Shown here: positions 36,101-47,669 of the stretch, piece after piece
Layout: each line of letters opens with the position of its first letter
How positions within the stretch are numbered: position 1 is the stretch's first letter
Source: Cavia porcellus
Lineage: Eukaryota; Chordata; Mammalia; Rodentia; Caviidae
Direction: 5' to 3'
Length of the DNA: 64,000 nt
Assembly: GCF_034190915.1 (NCBI RefSeq)
Contig: NW_026947501.1
Coordinates: 806,001 to 870,000 of the forward strand
Position numbers and translations under genes: made by a program
Notes under the pieces: generated by a model
Databases searched by the model: none
The model's input: only the letters and a program-made list of their open reading frames with translations
Told to the model about the DNA's origin: nothing

Positions 36101-36855
36101 TAGGGTTTGGGATCGTGTTAGTGTTAGGGTTAGTGTTCGGGTTCTTGTTGGGATAGGGTTAATGTTAGGGTTAATGTTAGGGTTAGGTTTATGTTTAGGG
36201 TTAGTGTTAGGTTTAGGCTTAGAGGGCTATGGTTAGGTTTAGGTTTAGGGTTTGGTTTAGTGATAGGGTTATAGTTGGTTTAGGGTTAGGTTAGGGTTAG
36301 GTTTAGTGTTAGTGTTAGGGCTAGGCTTAGGTGTTAGGTGTTAGCTCTTAGGGAGAGGGTTATGTTTAGGCTTTGGGTTACAGTTTTGTTTAGGGTGACA
36401 ATTATGTTTAGGCTTAAGGTTATGGTTAGGTTTAGTGTTAGGTTTAGGTTTAGACTTAGGGTATGGTTAGTGTTAGGTTTAGGGGTACTGTTTAGGGTAA
36501 GGGTTAGGTTTAGGTTTAGGGTTAGGGTTATTTTTAGGTTTAGGGTTAGGGTTGGGTTAGGGTTAGGTTAAGAGTTAGGGGTAGGTCGAGTTTTAGTTTT
36601 AGGTTTAGGGTTAGGGTTAGACGTTAGGTTTAGGGTTAGTGTTAGTGTTAGGGTTAGGATTAGAGGTTATTGTTAGTTTTAGGGTTAGGGTTAGGTTTAG
36701 TGTTGGGGTTAAGGCTAGGGTTAGGGTTAGAGTTTAGGGCTAGGGTTAGGATTAGTGTTCTTGTTAGGGTTAGGGTTAGGTTTAGCGTTCTAATTTAGGG
36801 TTAGAATTACGTTTAGGTTTATCACTAGTCAGGCTTATGGTACGGTTAGGGTAAG

Positions 36856-38500
36856 GTATTACGGTCAGGGTTAAAGTTAGTTTTAGGGTTAGTGTTAGGG
36901 TTAGAGTTAGGTTTAGGGTTAGAGTTTAGAGTTAGAATTAGGTTAGGGTTATGGTTAGTGTTAGGATTATGATTAGAAGTTAAGTTTTGGGTGGGGTTAG
37001 AGTTATGATTACTGGGAGGTTTAGGGTTATTGTTAGGGTTAGGCTTAGGTGTTAGGTGTTAGGGAGAGGGTTATGATTAGGCTTTGGGTTATGGTTAGTG
37101 TTAGCGTTATGATTTTGTTTAGGGTTAGGGTTAGGGTTATGGTTAGGGTTATATTTACGGTTAGTTTCAGAGTTAGGTTTAAGGGTTAGGTGTCAGGGAT
37201 AGGTTTAGGTTTAGGTTTAGGGTTAGTGTTATGGTTAGGTTTACAGTTAGTTTTAGGGTTACGGATAGTGTTAAGGTTATGCTTAGGGTTAGGTTTAGGG
37301 TTAGGTTTAGGGATAGGGTTAGGATTAGTGTTAGGGTTATGCTTAGATGTTAGCGTTAATTTTAGGGTTAGGGTTAGGGTTAGGGTTAGGGTTAGGGTTA
37401 GGGTTAGGTTTACTGTTAGTTGTAGGATTAGGTTTAGGGTTAGGTGTTATGTGTTAGGGATAGGATTAGGGCTAGGCTTAATGTTAGGGTTAGGGTTATG
37501 GTTAGGGTTAGTTTTATGGTTAGTTTTATGGTTAGGGTTAGCGTTAGGTTTATAGTTAGGGATAGAGTTTTGTTAGGTTAGGGTTAGGGTTAGGGTTAGG
37601 GCTAGGGTTAGCGTTAGGTTTAGGGTTATTGTTAGGGTTGGGGTTAGGGTTAGGCTTAGGGTTAGCGTTAGGGATAGGGTTTGGTTTAGGCTTAGGGTTC
37701 CAGTCTGGTTTAGGGTTACGGTTAGGGTTTAGGGTTAGGGTTAGAATTAGTGTTAGGTTTAGGGTTAGGAATGGGAGTTAGTGATAGCGTTAGGGTTAGC
37801 GTTAGAGATAGAGTTAGGGTTTGGGTTAGTGGATTAGGGTGAGGGTTAGGGTTACGGTTAGGGTTAGGTTTTAGGTTTATGGTTAGACATTAGGCTTATG
37901 GTTAGGATTAGGTTTATCGTTAGTGTTAGGGTTAAGTTTAGCGTTAAATTTAGTGTTAGGTTTAGGTTTAGGGATAGAGTTAGGGTTAGGGGTTGGGGTG
38001 AGGTTTATTGTTCGGATTCGTGTTAAAGTTATGGTTAGGGTAAGAATTACCAATAGGGTTAAGGATAGGGTTAGGGTTAGGGTTAGGGTTTTAGTTTTAG
38101 GGTAAGGGTTAGAGTTTCATGTTAGAGTTAGGATTGGGTTTAGTGTTATGTTTAGAATAAGGGTTAGCGTTCAGCGATAGGGTTAGTGTTAGTGTTATGG
38201 TTTGGATTACGATTAGTGTTAGTGTTATGATTAGTTTTAGGGATAGGGTTAGTGTTAGGTTTGGGGTTTCGATTAGTGTTTAGGGTTAGGGTTAGGGTTA
38301 GGGTTACGATTAGGGTTAGAGAACAGAGTTAGTGTTAGGGTTAATGTTACGTTTAGAGTTAAGGTTTTGTTTAGGGTTAGAGGTTAGGATTTTGGTTAGG
38401 GATAGTGATATGGTTATCGTTATAGTTAGGGTTTAGGGTAAGGGTTAGGGTTAGTGTTAGGGTTATGTTTAGGGTATGGGTTAGAGTTAAGCTTAGAGAT
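36856..38500 (+). repeat. 2.8-2.9 kb direct duplication, copy 1
   Basis: Shared ordered anchors with 39651-41390: GTATTACGGTCAGGGTTAAA; GATTAGAAGTTAAG; GATTACTGGGAGG; a paired-box module at 37052-37202 with GGCTTTGGGTTATGG and GATTTTGTTTAGGG; TTTCAGAGTTAGGTTTAAGG; AGTGGATTAGGGTGAGG (about 37827); TTTAGCGTTAAATTTAGTG (about 37937); TTTCATGTTAGAG (about 38114); GATTAGGGTTAGAGAACAG (about 38310); and a matching run near 38380-38470. The offset drifts from 2795 to about 2890, so indels of about 100 bp have accumulated. Confidence 0.85.
37362..37403 (+). repeat. Perfect (TTAGGG)7
   Basis: Seven uninterrupted units inside duplication copy 1. The equivalent place in copy 2 (about 40160-40180) lacks them, so the run arose in one copy or was lost from the other. 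Confidence 0.92.
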
Positions 38501-39650
38501 TTTGTTTTGGGTTAAGGTAAAGGTTAGGGTTTGGGTTACGGGTTGGGATTAGGAATAGTGTTAGGTTTAGGTTAGGGATACGTTTAGGTTTAGTGTTAGG
38601 TTTAAGGTAACAGTTAGTGTTCGGAATAGGGTTAGGGTTAGGCTTAGGGTTAGGTTTAAGGATAGGTTTAGGTTTAGTGTTAGGGTTAGGATTATGGTTA
38701 GGTGTTAGGCTTAGGTTTAGGATTAGGGTTAGTTTTAGGGTAAGGGTCAGGGGTTATTGTTTTGGTTAGGTTTAGTTTCACATTAGCGTTAAGGGTTAGT
38801 GTTAGAGGGTTAGCCTGAGGGATAGGGTTAGGCTTACGCTTAAGATTAGGGTTAGGGCTAGGGTTATGCTTAGTGGTTAGGGTTATTGTTAGGGTTAGAG
38901 TTATGATTAGGGTTAGTGTTAAGTTTAGCGTTTGGGTTTGAGGTTAGGGTTTGGGTTATCATTAGCATTGGGCTAGGGTTACGTTTATAGTTTGTGTTGG
39001 TGTTAGGGTTATGGTTAGTGTTACGGTTAGGTTTAGGGTTATGGTGAGGATTACGGTTAGGGTTAGCATTAGAGTTAGCGTTAGGAATTTTGGTAAGCGT
39101 TAGGGTTAGGTTTATGGTTACAGTTAGGATTATGGTTAGAGATAGGGTTTAGCGTTCGGTTTAGTATTAGGGTTAGTGTTAGGGTTAGGGTTATGGGTTA
39201 TAGTTAGGGTTAAGGTTAGGTTTAGGGTTAGAGTTAGGGTCAGGGTAGTGTTAGAGTGTTAGAGTTATCGTTAGTGTTAGGGTTACCGTTAGGGTTAGTG
39301 TTACCGATAGGGTTAGGGTTAAGTTTCGGTAAGGGTTAGAGTTAGGGTTAGGGATTTTGTTTAGGGGTAAGTTTAGGGTTAGGGATAGGGTTAGGGTTAA
39401 AGTTTAGGAGTATAGTTTCTTTTAGGGTTAGGTTTAGTGTTAGGGTTAGGTTTAAGGTTACACTTAGTGTTAGGGTTATGATTAAGATTAGAGTTAGGAA
39501 TTAAGTGTTAGGGAGAGGGTTAGGGTTAGGCTTTTGGTTATGGTAAAGGTTAGGGTTACGAGTATGTTTACAGTTAGAGTTAGGGTTAGGTTTAGGGTTA
39601 GGGTTAGAATTAGAATTTTGGTTTAGGATTAGGATTAGGGTTAGTGTTAG
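38501..39650 (+). repeat. Spacer between the two duplication copies
   Basis: Degenerate hexamers with R-type words near the end: GGAGTATAGTTTCTTTTAGG at about 39407, TTACACTTAGTGTTAGGG and TTATGATTAAG at about 39461-39490, and AAGTGTTAGGGAGAGGG at about 39503. The last is an R module half without its partner box. The first ~700 bp show no clear aligned partner. Confidence 0.55.
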
Positions 39651-41390
39651 GTATTATGGTCAGGGTTAAAGTTAATTTTAGGGTTAAGGTTAGGGTTAGA
39701 TTTAGGTTTAGAGTTAGAGTTTAGGATTAGAATTAGGTTAGGGTTAGTGTTAGGATTAGTGTTAGGATTAAGATTAGAAGTTAAGGTTTGGGGGAGCGTT
39801 AGGATTATGATTACTGGTAGGTTTAGGGTTACTGTTAGGGTTAGGTGTTAGGTTTTAGGGAGAGGGTTACGATTAGGCTTTGGGTTATGGTTAGTGTTAG
39901 CGTTACGATTTTGTTTAGGGTTAGGGTTAGGGTTATGGTTAGGGTTACATTTACGGTTTGTTTCAGAGTTAGGTTTAAGGGTTAGGTGTTTGGGATAGGG
40001 TTAGATTTAGGTTTAGTGTTAGTGTTAGGGTTAGGTTTACAGTTAGGTTTAGGGTTACAGATAGTGTTAGGGTTATGCTTAGGGTTAGTGTTACCTTTAG
40101 GGTTAGGTTTAGGGTTAGGGTTAGGATTAGTGTTAGGGTTATCGTTAGATGTTAGCATTAATTTAAGTGATTGAGTTTGGGGTTAGCATTAGGGTTACGG
40201 TTAGGCTTAGAGGTTATGGTTAGGGTTAGTGTTGGGTTAGGGTTAAAGCTTAGGTTTAGGGTTAGGGTTGCAGTTCGGGTTAGTGTTAGGGTTAGGTTTA
40301 CAGCTAGTTATAGGGTTAGGTTTAGGTTTAGGGTTAGGTGTTAAGTGTTAGGGATAGGATAGGGTTAGGCTTAGGTTTAGGGTTAGGGTTATGGTTAGAG
40401 TTAGCCTTACGGTTATTTTTATGGTTAGGGTTAGTGTTAGGTTTATAGTTAAGGATAGAGTTATCTTAGGTTAGGGTTTGGGTTATTGTTAGGGTTAGGG
40501 TTAGGGTTTGGGTTATTGTTAGGGTTAGGGTTAGGGTTTGGCTTAGGGTTAGCGTTAGGGATAGTGTTAGGTTTAGGATTATGGTTAGGGTCTGGGTTAG
40601 GGTTACAGTTAGGGTTTAGGGTATTGGTTAGAATTAGTGTTAGAGTTAGGGTTAGGGATGGGGGTTAGTGATAGGGTTAGGGTTAGTGTTAGAGATAGAG
40701 TTAGGGTTAGGTTTAGTGGATTAGGGTATGTGTTAGGGTTATGGTTAGGGTTATGGTTTAGGTTTATGGTTAGAGGTTAGGGTTATGGTTAGGTTTAGGG
40801 TTATCGTTAGTGTTAGGGTTAAGTTTAACATTGAATTTAGTGTTAGGTTTAGGGTTAGAGTTAGGGTTTGGGGTTAGGGTAAGGGTTGGTGTTCAGGTTC
40901 GTGTTAGGGTTATGGTTAGGGTTAGCATTAACATTAGGCTTAATGATAGGTTTAGGGTTAGGGTTAGGGTCAGGGTTAGGGTTATAGGGTTAGTGTTAGG
41001 GTTAGGGTTAGAGTTTCATGTTAGAGTTAGGGTTATGTTTAGTGTTATGGTTAGAATTAGGGTAAGGGTTCAGGGATAGGGTTAGTGTTAGGGTTTGGAT
41101 TTCGGTTAGTGTTAATGTTATTGTTAGATTTAGGGATAGGGTTAGTGTTAGTTTTAGGGTTTGGCTTAGAGGTTAGGGTTAGGGTTAGGGTTACAATTAG
41201 GGTTAGAGAATAGAGTTAGTGTTACTGTTAATGTTAGGTTTAGAGTTAAGGTTACAGTTAGGTTAGAGGTTAGGGTTTTGTTTAGGGTTAGTGATATATT
41301 TATCATTATATTTAGGGTTTAGGGTAAGGGTTAGGGTTAGTGTTAGGGTTATGTTTAGGGTTAGGGTTAGAGTTAAGCTTATGGTTTGAG
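39651..41390 (+). repeat. 2.8-2.9 kb direct duplication, copy 2
   Basis: The same anchors as copy 1 in the same order: GTATTATGGTCAGGGTTAAA (39651); GATTACTGGTAGG; module 39841-39997; AGTGGATTAGGGTATG (about 40716); TTTAACATTGAATTTAGTG (about 40824); TTTCATGTTAGAG (about 41012); TTAGGGTTAGAGAATAGAG (about 41194). Two close variants of GGTTTGGGTTATTGTTAGGG are tandemly repeated at 40474-40530. Confidence 0.85.
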
Positions 41391-41989
41391 ATTAGCGTTA
41401 AGTTTAGTGTTAGTTTTAGGGTTAGGGTTATGTTTTGGGTTAGAGTTAAAGTTTAGGGTTAGTTTTATGGTTAGAGTTTAGGGTTAGTGTTAGGTTAAGT
41501 GTTAGGTTTAGGGATAGGGTTAGCTTTAGGGTTACAGTTTAGGGTTTTGGTTCGGTTTAGGGTTACGGTTATTGTTAGGGTTAGGGTTAGGTTTATGCTT
41601 AGTGTTAGGGTTATGATTAAGGTTAGTTTTAGTGGTTAGGTGTTAGGGAGAGGCAAAGGTTAGGCTTTGTGTTACTGTTAGGGTTTGTGTTACAATTAGG
41701 TTTAGGGTTAGGTTTAGGTTTAGGTTTGTGGTTAGTTTTAGAGTTAGTGTTAGGGTTAGGTTTAGGTGTTAGGAGTTAGTGATAGGGTTATGGTTATGGT
41801 TACATTTAGGGTTAGGGTTTTTATACTGTTAGGGTTAGGGTTAATGTTTACGGTTATGGTTAGGGTTAGTGTTAGGGTTAAGTTTAGGTTTAGGGTTAGG
41901 GTTAGTGTTAGGGTTAGAAGTTAGTTTTAGTGTAACGGTTAGGGTTAGGGATAAGGTAAGGGTAAGGTTTAAGGTTATGTTTAGAGTTT
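41391..41989 (+). repeat. Linker with one R paired-box module
   Basis: The module is at 41636-41785: GGTGTTAGGGAGAGG, GGCTTTGTGTTACTG, then TTAGGAGTTAGTGATAGGG. It is preceded by GCTTAGTGTTAGGG and TTATGATTAAGG, the usual R lead-in. The stretch TTTTTATACTGTTAGGG at about 41818 is locally odd. Confidence 0.6.
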
Positions 41990-43008
41990 AGCATTTAGTT
42001 TAGGTTTTGGGTTAGGGTTAACCTTAGAGGTTTTGGTTAGGGTTAGGGTTAGGGTTAAAACTGAGGTTCAGATTTACGCTTATGGTTAAGTTTAGGGTTA
42101 TGTTTAGAGTTTAGGGTTAGGTTTAATATTTGGGTTAGGGTTAGGTTTACTGTTAGAGGTTAGGTTTTGGTTTAGGGTTAGAGTTAGTGTTAGGGTTAGT
42201 GTTAGGCTTAGAGGTTATGGTTATTGTTATGGTTAGGGTTAGGGTTAAAGCTTAAGTTCAAGGTTAGAGTTGGGGTAGTGTTCGGTTAGGCATATGACAA
42301 GGGTTAGGGTTAGGGTTACCCTTAGTTTAGGGTTAGGTTTAGAGTTTAGTGTTAGCGTTAGGCTTATGGTTAGGGTTATTGTGAGGGTTAGGGTTAGGGT
42401 TAGAGGTAGGGTTATGGTTAGGGTTAGGCTTAGGGTTATGGTTAGGGGTATGGTTACAATTAGGTTAGTGTTAGGGCTAGGTTTAGGGTTTGCATTAAAT
42501 TTAATGTTTAGGGTTAGGGTTAGGGCTAGGTTTAGGTTTAGGTGTTACGTGTTAAGCATAGGGTTATGTGTTAGGGTTAGTGTCAGGGTTAGGGTTAGGG
42601 TTACGGTTAGAGTTAGGTTTACGGTTATGGTTAGAGGTTAGCGTTAGGTTTGGGGTTAGGGTTAGGGTTTGGTTTAGTGTAATATTTCAGGGTTATGGCT
42701 GGGTTTAGGGTTAGGGTTAGTGTTAGATTTAGGCTTAGGTTTACACTTAGTTTTAGGGTTATGGTTAATGTTAGGGTTAGGAGTTAGGTGTCAGGGAGTG
42801 GGTTAGGGTTAGGCTTTAGGTTACAGTTAGATTTAGGGTTACGATTAGGTTTAGGGTTAGGTTTAGGATTAGGGTTCGTTTTAGGTTTAGGGTTAGTTTT
42901 AGAGTTAGGGTTAGGTTTAGGGGTTAGGTGTTAGTGATAGGGATAGTGTTAGAGTTAGGTGTATGGTTCTGTTTAGGGTTAGGGTTAGGGTTAGTGATAG
43001 TGTTAGTG

Positions 43009-43048
<40 letters not shown>

Positions 43049-45120
43049 ATATTTGGGTTAGGGTTATGTTTAGTTTTAGGCTTAGGGTTAGTGACAAGGT
43101 TAGAAGTTAGTTTCAGTTTTAGCGTTACTGTTAGGGTTATGGTTAGAGGTTAGCGTTTTGTTTAGGGTTAGAGTTAGGTTTAGAGTTAGGGTTAGGCTTA
43201 GATGTGATCTTTAGGATTAGTGTTAGTGTTAGGGTTAGCGTTAAAGCTTAAGTTCAGGTTTGCGGTTAGGGTTATGGTTAGAGTTTAGGTTTAGGTTTAA
43301 GGTTAGGATTAGGGTTAGATTTTTGGTTAGGGATTAGCTTTTAGTTTAAGGTTAGAGTTAGGGTTAGTGTTAGAGTTCGTGTCAGGCTTAGAGGTTATGG
43401 TTATGGTTAGGTTTATGGGTAGGGTTAAAGATTAGGTTAAGCGTTATTTTTAGGGGTCAGGTACGGTTAGGGATATTCTAAGGATTCGGATTAAAGTTAA
43501 TGTTTAGTTTTAGGGTTAGGGTTACGGTTAGAGTTAGGGTTAGGTTTAGAAGTTAGTGTTAGGTTTAGGGTTAGTGTAAGGTTTAGGGTTAGAGTTAGGG
43601 TTTTGGTTAGGGTTAGGCTTAGGGTTATGATTAGGGTTAGGGTTACAATTAGGTTAGCGTTAGGGTTAGGGTTAGTGTTAGGGTTTGGGTTATTGTTATG
43701 GTTAGGGTTAGGGTTAGGGTTAGGTTTAGAGGTTAGTTGTTAGGGATAGGGTTATGGGTTAGGGTTAGTGTTAGGGTTAGAGTTAGGGTTAGGTTTAGAG
43801 GTTAGATGTTAGGGATAGGGTTATGTGTTAGGGTTAGTGTTAGGGTTAGGGTTATGGTTAGGGTTAGAGTTAGGTTTACGGTTATGGTTAGAGTTTAGCG
43901 TTAGGTTTGTGGTTAGGGTTAGGGTTTGGTTTAGAGTTAAAGGTTATGCTTAGGTTTAGTGTTACCGTTAGGTTTTTGGTAGTGTTAGGGTAAGGGTTAG
44001 GGTTTGGGTTAGGGTTAGGTTTGGGGTTAAAGTTTAGTATTATAGTTCCTTTTAGGGTTAGGTTTAGGATTAGGGTTAGGTTTAGGGTTACGCTTAATGT
44101 TAGGGTTATGATTAAGGTTAGATTTAGGAATTAGGTGTTGGGGAGAAGAATAGGGTTAGGCTTTGGGTATTGGTAAGGGTTAGGGTTACGATTAGTTTTA
44201 CAGTTAGAGTTAGGGTTAGGGTTAGGGTTAGGTTTAGGGTTAGTTTAAGATTTAGGGTTAGGTTTAGGGTTAGTGTTAGGTGTTAGCGATATGGTTAGGG
44301 TTAGTGTTAGGTTTAGGGTTTGGTTTAGGGTTAGGGATAGTGTTACGGTTAGAGTTAGGGTTTAGGGTTATGGTGAGGGTTAGGTTTATGTTTATGTTTA
44401 GGGTTAGGTTTAGAGTTAGGTTTAGAAGATAGGTTTTGTGTTAAGGTTAGCGTTAGGTTTAGGGTTATGGCTAGAGGTTAGCATGTATTTTAGCGTTAGA
44501 GTTAGGGTTAGGTATAGGGTTAGGGTTAGGCTTAGAGATTACGGTTAGGGTTATGGTTGGGTTAGGGTTAAAGCTTAGGTTCAGGTTTATGTTTAGGGTT
44601 ACAATTAGTCTTATGGTTAGAATTTAGGATTAGGCTTAATGTTATGGTTAGGGTTAGGTTTATGGTTAAAGTTAGCTTTTGGTTTAGGTTTAGAGTTAGG
44701 GTTAGTGTTAGGCTTAGAGGTTATGTGCAGGTTTAGGTTTAGGGTTAGGTTTTTTGTTAAAGCTTAGGGTCAGTGTTAGGATTAGGCTTAGGGTTAGGCT
44801 TAGGGATATGGTAAGGGTTAGGATCAGGGTTAGTGGTGAGTTTTAGGGTTAGGGTTATGGTTAGTTTTAGGGTTAGGTGTAGATGTTAGTGTTACTGTTA
44901 GGTTTAGGGTTAGTGTGAGGGTTAGGGTTAGGTTTAGAGTTATGGTTAGGTTCAGTGTTAGGCTTAGGGTTATGGTTTGTGCTAGGGTTACAATTAGGGT
45001 CGCATTAGGGCTTAGGGTTAGGGTTAGGGTTTGCTTTAGATTTAGGGTTAGGTTTAGGGTAAGAGATTGGGTTAGGTTTAGGGGTTAGGTTTTAGGTATA
45101 ATGTTATGGGTTATGTTTAG
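41990..45120 (+). repeat. R-family dimer, copy 1
   Basis: Two R units in tandem. Shared words with copy 2 (47670-50910) include GGGTTAACCTTAGAGG (about 42014), GGGGTAGTGTTCGG, GTTACAATTAGGTTAGTG (about 42449), GGTGTTACGTGTTAAGCATA (about 42541), a module at 42784-42940, TTAGATTTTTGGTTAGGG, GGTACGGTTAGGGATATTC (about 43449), TATAGTTCCTTTTAGGG (about 44042), GGTGTTGGGGAGA with a module at 44131-44292, and GGCTTAGAGATTACGG (about 44528). The offset to copy 2 grows from about 5681 to about 5790 bp. TTAAAGCTTAGG words mark unit centres. Confidence 0.88.
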
Positions 45121-45775
45121 TGTTAACTTTAGGGTTAGGGTTAGATTTAGGGTTAGGGTTAGGGTTAGGGTTAGGGTTAGAGATTAGTGTCAGGCTTAGG
45201 TTTTGGTTAATGTTATGGTTAAGGTTAGGGTTAGGTTGCGGTTTAGGGTGAGGGTTAGGGTTAAAAGTTAGACTTAGTGTTAGTTTTAGGGTTAGGTTTA
45301 GGGTTAGGGTTATTGTTAGAGGTTAGGGTTAGTGTTAGTGTTAGGGTTAGGGTTAGGGATAGGTTTGGGGTTAGTTTTAGCATTAAGGTTAGATGTATGT
45401 GTTAGGGTTAGGGTTAGGGTTCGGGTTAGAGTTAGGGTTAGGTTTATGCTAGGGTTAGGGTTACAGTTAGGGTTAGGTATTACAGTCAGGCTTAGAGTTA
45501 GTTTAAGTGTTAGGGTTAGGGATAGGTTAAGGGATTAATGCTAGTTCTGGGTTAGGGTTATGGTTATTGTTACAGTTAGTGTTAGAATTAGAAGTTAGAT
45601 TTAGGGTTAGGGTTAGGGGTTAGCTGTTAGGTAGAGTGTAAAAGTTAGGCTTCGGTTTACGGTTAGTGTTAGTGTTACAATTAGATTTAGGGTTAAGTTT
45701 AGGGTTATTGTTAGGGTTAGGTTTATTGTTAGATTTAGCGTTAGGGTTAGGGGTTAGGTGTTAGGCATAAGTTTA
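45121..45775 (+). repeat. ~600-bp segment present only in R-dimer copy 1
   Basis: The offset between the two R-dimer copies drops from about 5790 bp (45074 vs 50872) to about 5200 bp (45785 vs 50990), so about 600 bp here is absent from copy 2. The segment holds TTATGCTAGGGTTAGGG, GTATTACAGTCAGGCTTAG (about 45477), AAGGGATTAATGCTAGTTC and a paired-box module at 45620-45770. Its parts align with 54040-54300 and 62290-62550. A clean (TTAGGG)5 lies at 45147-45176. Confidence 0.75.
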
Positions 45776-45829
45776 GGGTTAGGGTTAGAGTTAGCTTTGC
45801 CATTAGGGTTATGTGTAGGGATAGTTTTA

Positions 45830-46640
45830 GGTTTAGGGTTAGGGTTTAGGGTTAGTATTAGGGTTAGTGTTAGGTTTAGGTTTAGGTTTAGGGTTATGGT
45901 TAGGGATAGTGTTAGGTTTAGGGTTAGGGTTTAGGGTTAGTGTTAGGTTTAGGGTTAGGTTTTCGGCTAGGCTTCGGGTTACAGATAGGGTTAGAGTTAC
46001 GTTTTGCTTAGGGTTAGTGTTAGGGTTAGTGTTAGGTTTAGGTTTAGGGTTACATGTTAGTGATAGATTTAGGTTTAGGGTTAGTGCTACAGTTAGAGTT
46101 TAGGGTTAGGGTTACGGTTAGGTTTATGGTTAGGGTTAGGGATAGTGTTAGGTTTAGGGTTAGGGTTTAGGCTTAGTGTTAGGGTTAGGGTTAGGGTTAT
46201 GGTTATGTCTAGGCTTCGGGTTACAGTTAGGGTTAGAGTTACATTTAGCTTAGTGTTAGGGTTAGGTTTAGGGTTAGGGTTACATGTTAGTGATAGGTTT
46301 AGGTTTAGGGTTAGTGTTATGGTTAGAGTTTAGGGTTAGGGTTAGGGTTAGGTTTAGGGTTAGAAGTTACGGTTAGTGTTGGGTTAGGGCTAGAGTTAAA
46401 GCTTAATTTTAGGGTTAAGATTAGGGTTAAGGTTAGCGTTAGGGTTAGGGTTATGTCTAGGCTTCAAGTTACAGTTATGGTTATAGTTACGTTTAGCTTA
46501 GGGTTTGCATTAGGGTTAGGTTTAGGGTTAGGGTTAGGGTTACATGTTAGTGATAGGTTTAGGTTTAGGTTTAGGGTTAGTGTTACGTTTAGAGTTTAGG
46601 GTTAGGGTTAGTGTTACGTTTAGAGTTTAGGTTTAGGGTT
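45830..46640 (+). repeat. ~243-bp tandem repeat, three copies
   Basis: The word GCTAGGCTTCGGGTTACAG or GTCTAGGCTTC recurs at 45966, 46207 and 46455 (241 and 248 bp apart). Each is followed by GAGTTACGTTTAGCTTAGG variants, then TTACATGTTAGTGATAGG, then CAGTTAGAGTTTAGGG. The matching array after the second R dimer (51010-51510) has only two copies. Confidence 0.85.
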
Positions 46641-47669
46641 AGGGTTAGGGTTAGTGTTAGGGTTAGTGTTAGTGTTAGTGTTAGGGTTAGGGTTAGGGTT
46701 AGGGTTAGGATTAGGGTAAGGGTTAGCCTTATGTTTCGATGTTAGCATTCGGTTTAGTGTTAGAGTTTGGGGTTAGGGTGAGGGTTAGGGTAAGGCTTAG
46801 AAGTTATCTTTAGTGTTAGGGTTAGGCTTAGGGATAAAGCTTAGGTTTAGGGTTAGGGTTAGCGTTTAGTTAAGGGATAGGGTAAGGGTTAGGATAAGGT
46901 TTAGTCGTTTGGTTTAGGATTAGGTTTAGTTTAGGGTTAGGGTTAGGCTTAGGATTAGGGTTATTGTTAGGATTAGCGTTAGGTATAGGGTTATGGCTAG
47001 GCATCGGGTTATTGTAAGGCTTAGGGTTACAATTAGGTTTAGGGTTAGGTTTTGGGTAGGAGTTTTAGGGTTAGGTTTAGCTTTAGGTTTAGGGGTTAGG
47101 TGTTTGGATAGGGTTAGGATTAGTGTAGGGTTAGGTTTACAGTTAGGGTTAGGATTAGTGTTAGGGCTTAATGTGAGGGGTTAGGATTGGGTTAGCATTA
47201 GAGTTAGGGTTAGGGTTAGGTTTAGTGTTAGGCTTAGGGTTAATGTTAGGGTTAGTGTTAGGGTTATGTTCAGAGATTAGCTTTAGTGCTATTGATAGAG
47301 TTTGTGGTAAAGTTAGCGTTAAGGTGAGGTTTAGATGTCATTTTTATTGTTATGATTATGGTTAGGGTTAAAGCTTAGATTTTGGGTTAGGGTTAGTGTT
47401 AGGGTCAGGGATAGGTTTAGTGTTAGGTTTAGGGCTAGTCTTAGGGTTAGGTTTAGGGTTAGGATTACATTTAGTTTAGGGTTAGAGTTAGGGTTAATAT
47501 TTAGGGTTAAGGTTATGGATAGGTTTAGGGTTAGGTTAGCGTTTATGTAAGGGATAGGGTAAGGGTTAGGATTAGGTTTGGTCATTAGGTTTAGAGTTAG
47601 GTTTAGGTTAGGGTTAGAGTTAGGCTTAGGGTTAGGTTTAGAGTTAGGGTTAAGTTTAGGGTTAGAGGT
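46641..47669 (+). repeat. R-family sequence between tandem array and dimer copy 2
   Basis: TAAAGCTTAGGTTTAGGG lies at about 46832, GGCTAGGCATCGGG at about 46995 and TTACAATTAGGTTTAGGG at about 47029. An L-type-R box (GATAGAGTTTGTGGTAAAG, then GATGTCATTTTTATTG, then GGATTACATTTAG) is at 47285-47475. That last segment has relatives at 57555, 61785 and 63075. Confidence 0.65.

Larger units (their letters stand above)
28541..36855 (+). repeat. Mixed zone between the L/middle and R families
   Basis: Degenerate hexamers with scattered anchors rather than a regular unit. A-like boxes are at about 28580 (GGCATCGGATTATGG) and 29168 (GGCTTTGCATTATGG). A near-colinear copy of 22510-22755 sits at 29724-29970. 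The GATTAATG insert-type segment is at 31050-31170. The first R-type words TTACAATTAGG appear at about 32207 and 33087, with a paired-box module at 33012-33196. A GGATTAGGGTGAGG (K) box is at about 34526. I could not assign a period here. Confidence 0.6.

Noticed and set aside
40474..40530. A regulatory tandem repeat at GGTTTGGGTTATTGTTAGGG.
   Set aside because: It is two adjacent copies of a ~28-30 bp hexamer-derived word, explained by slippage, with no gene nearby to regulate.
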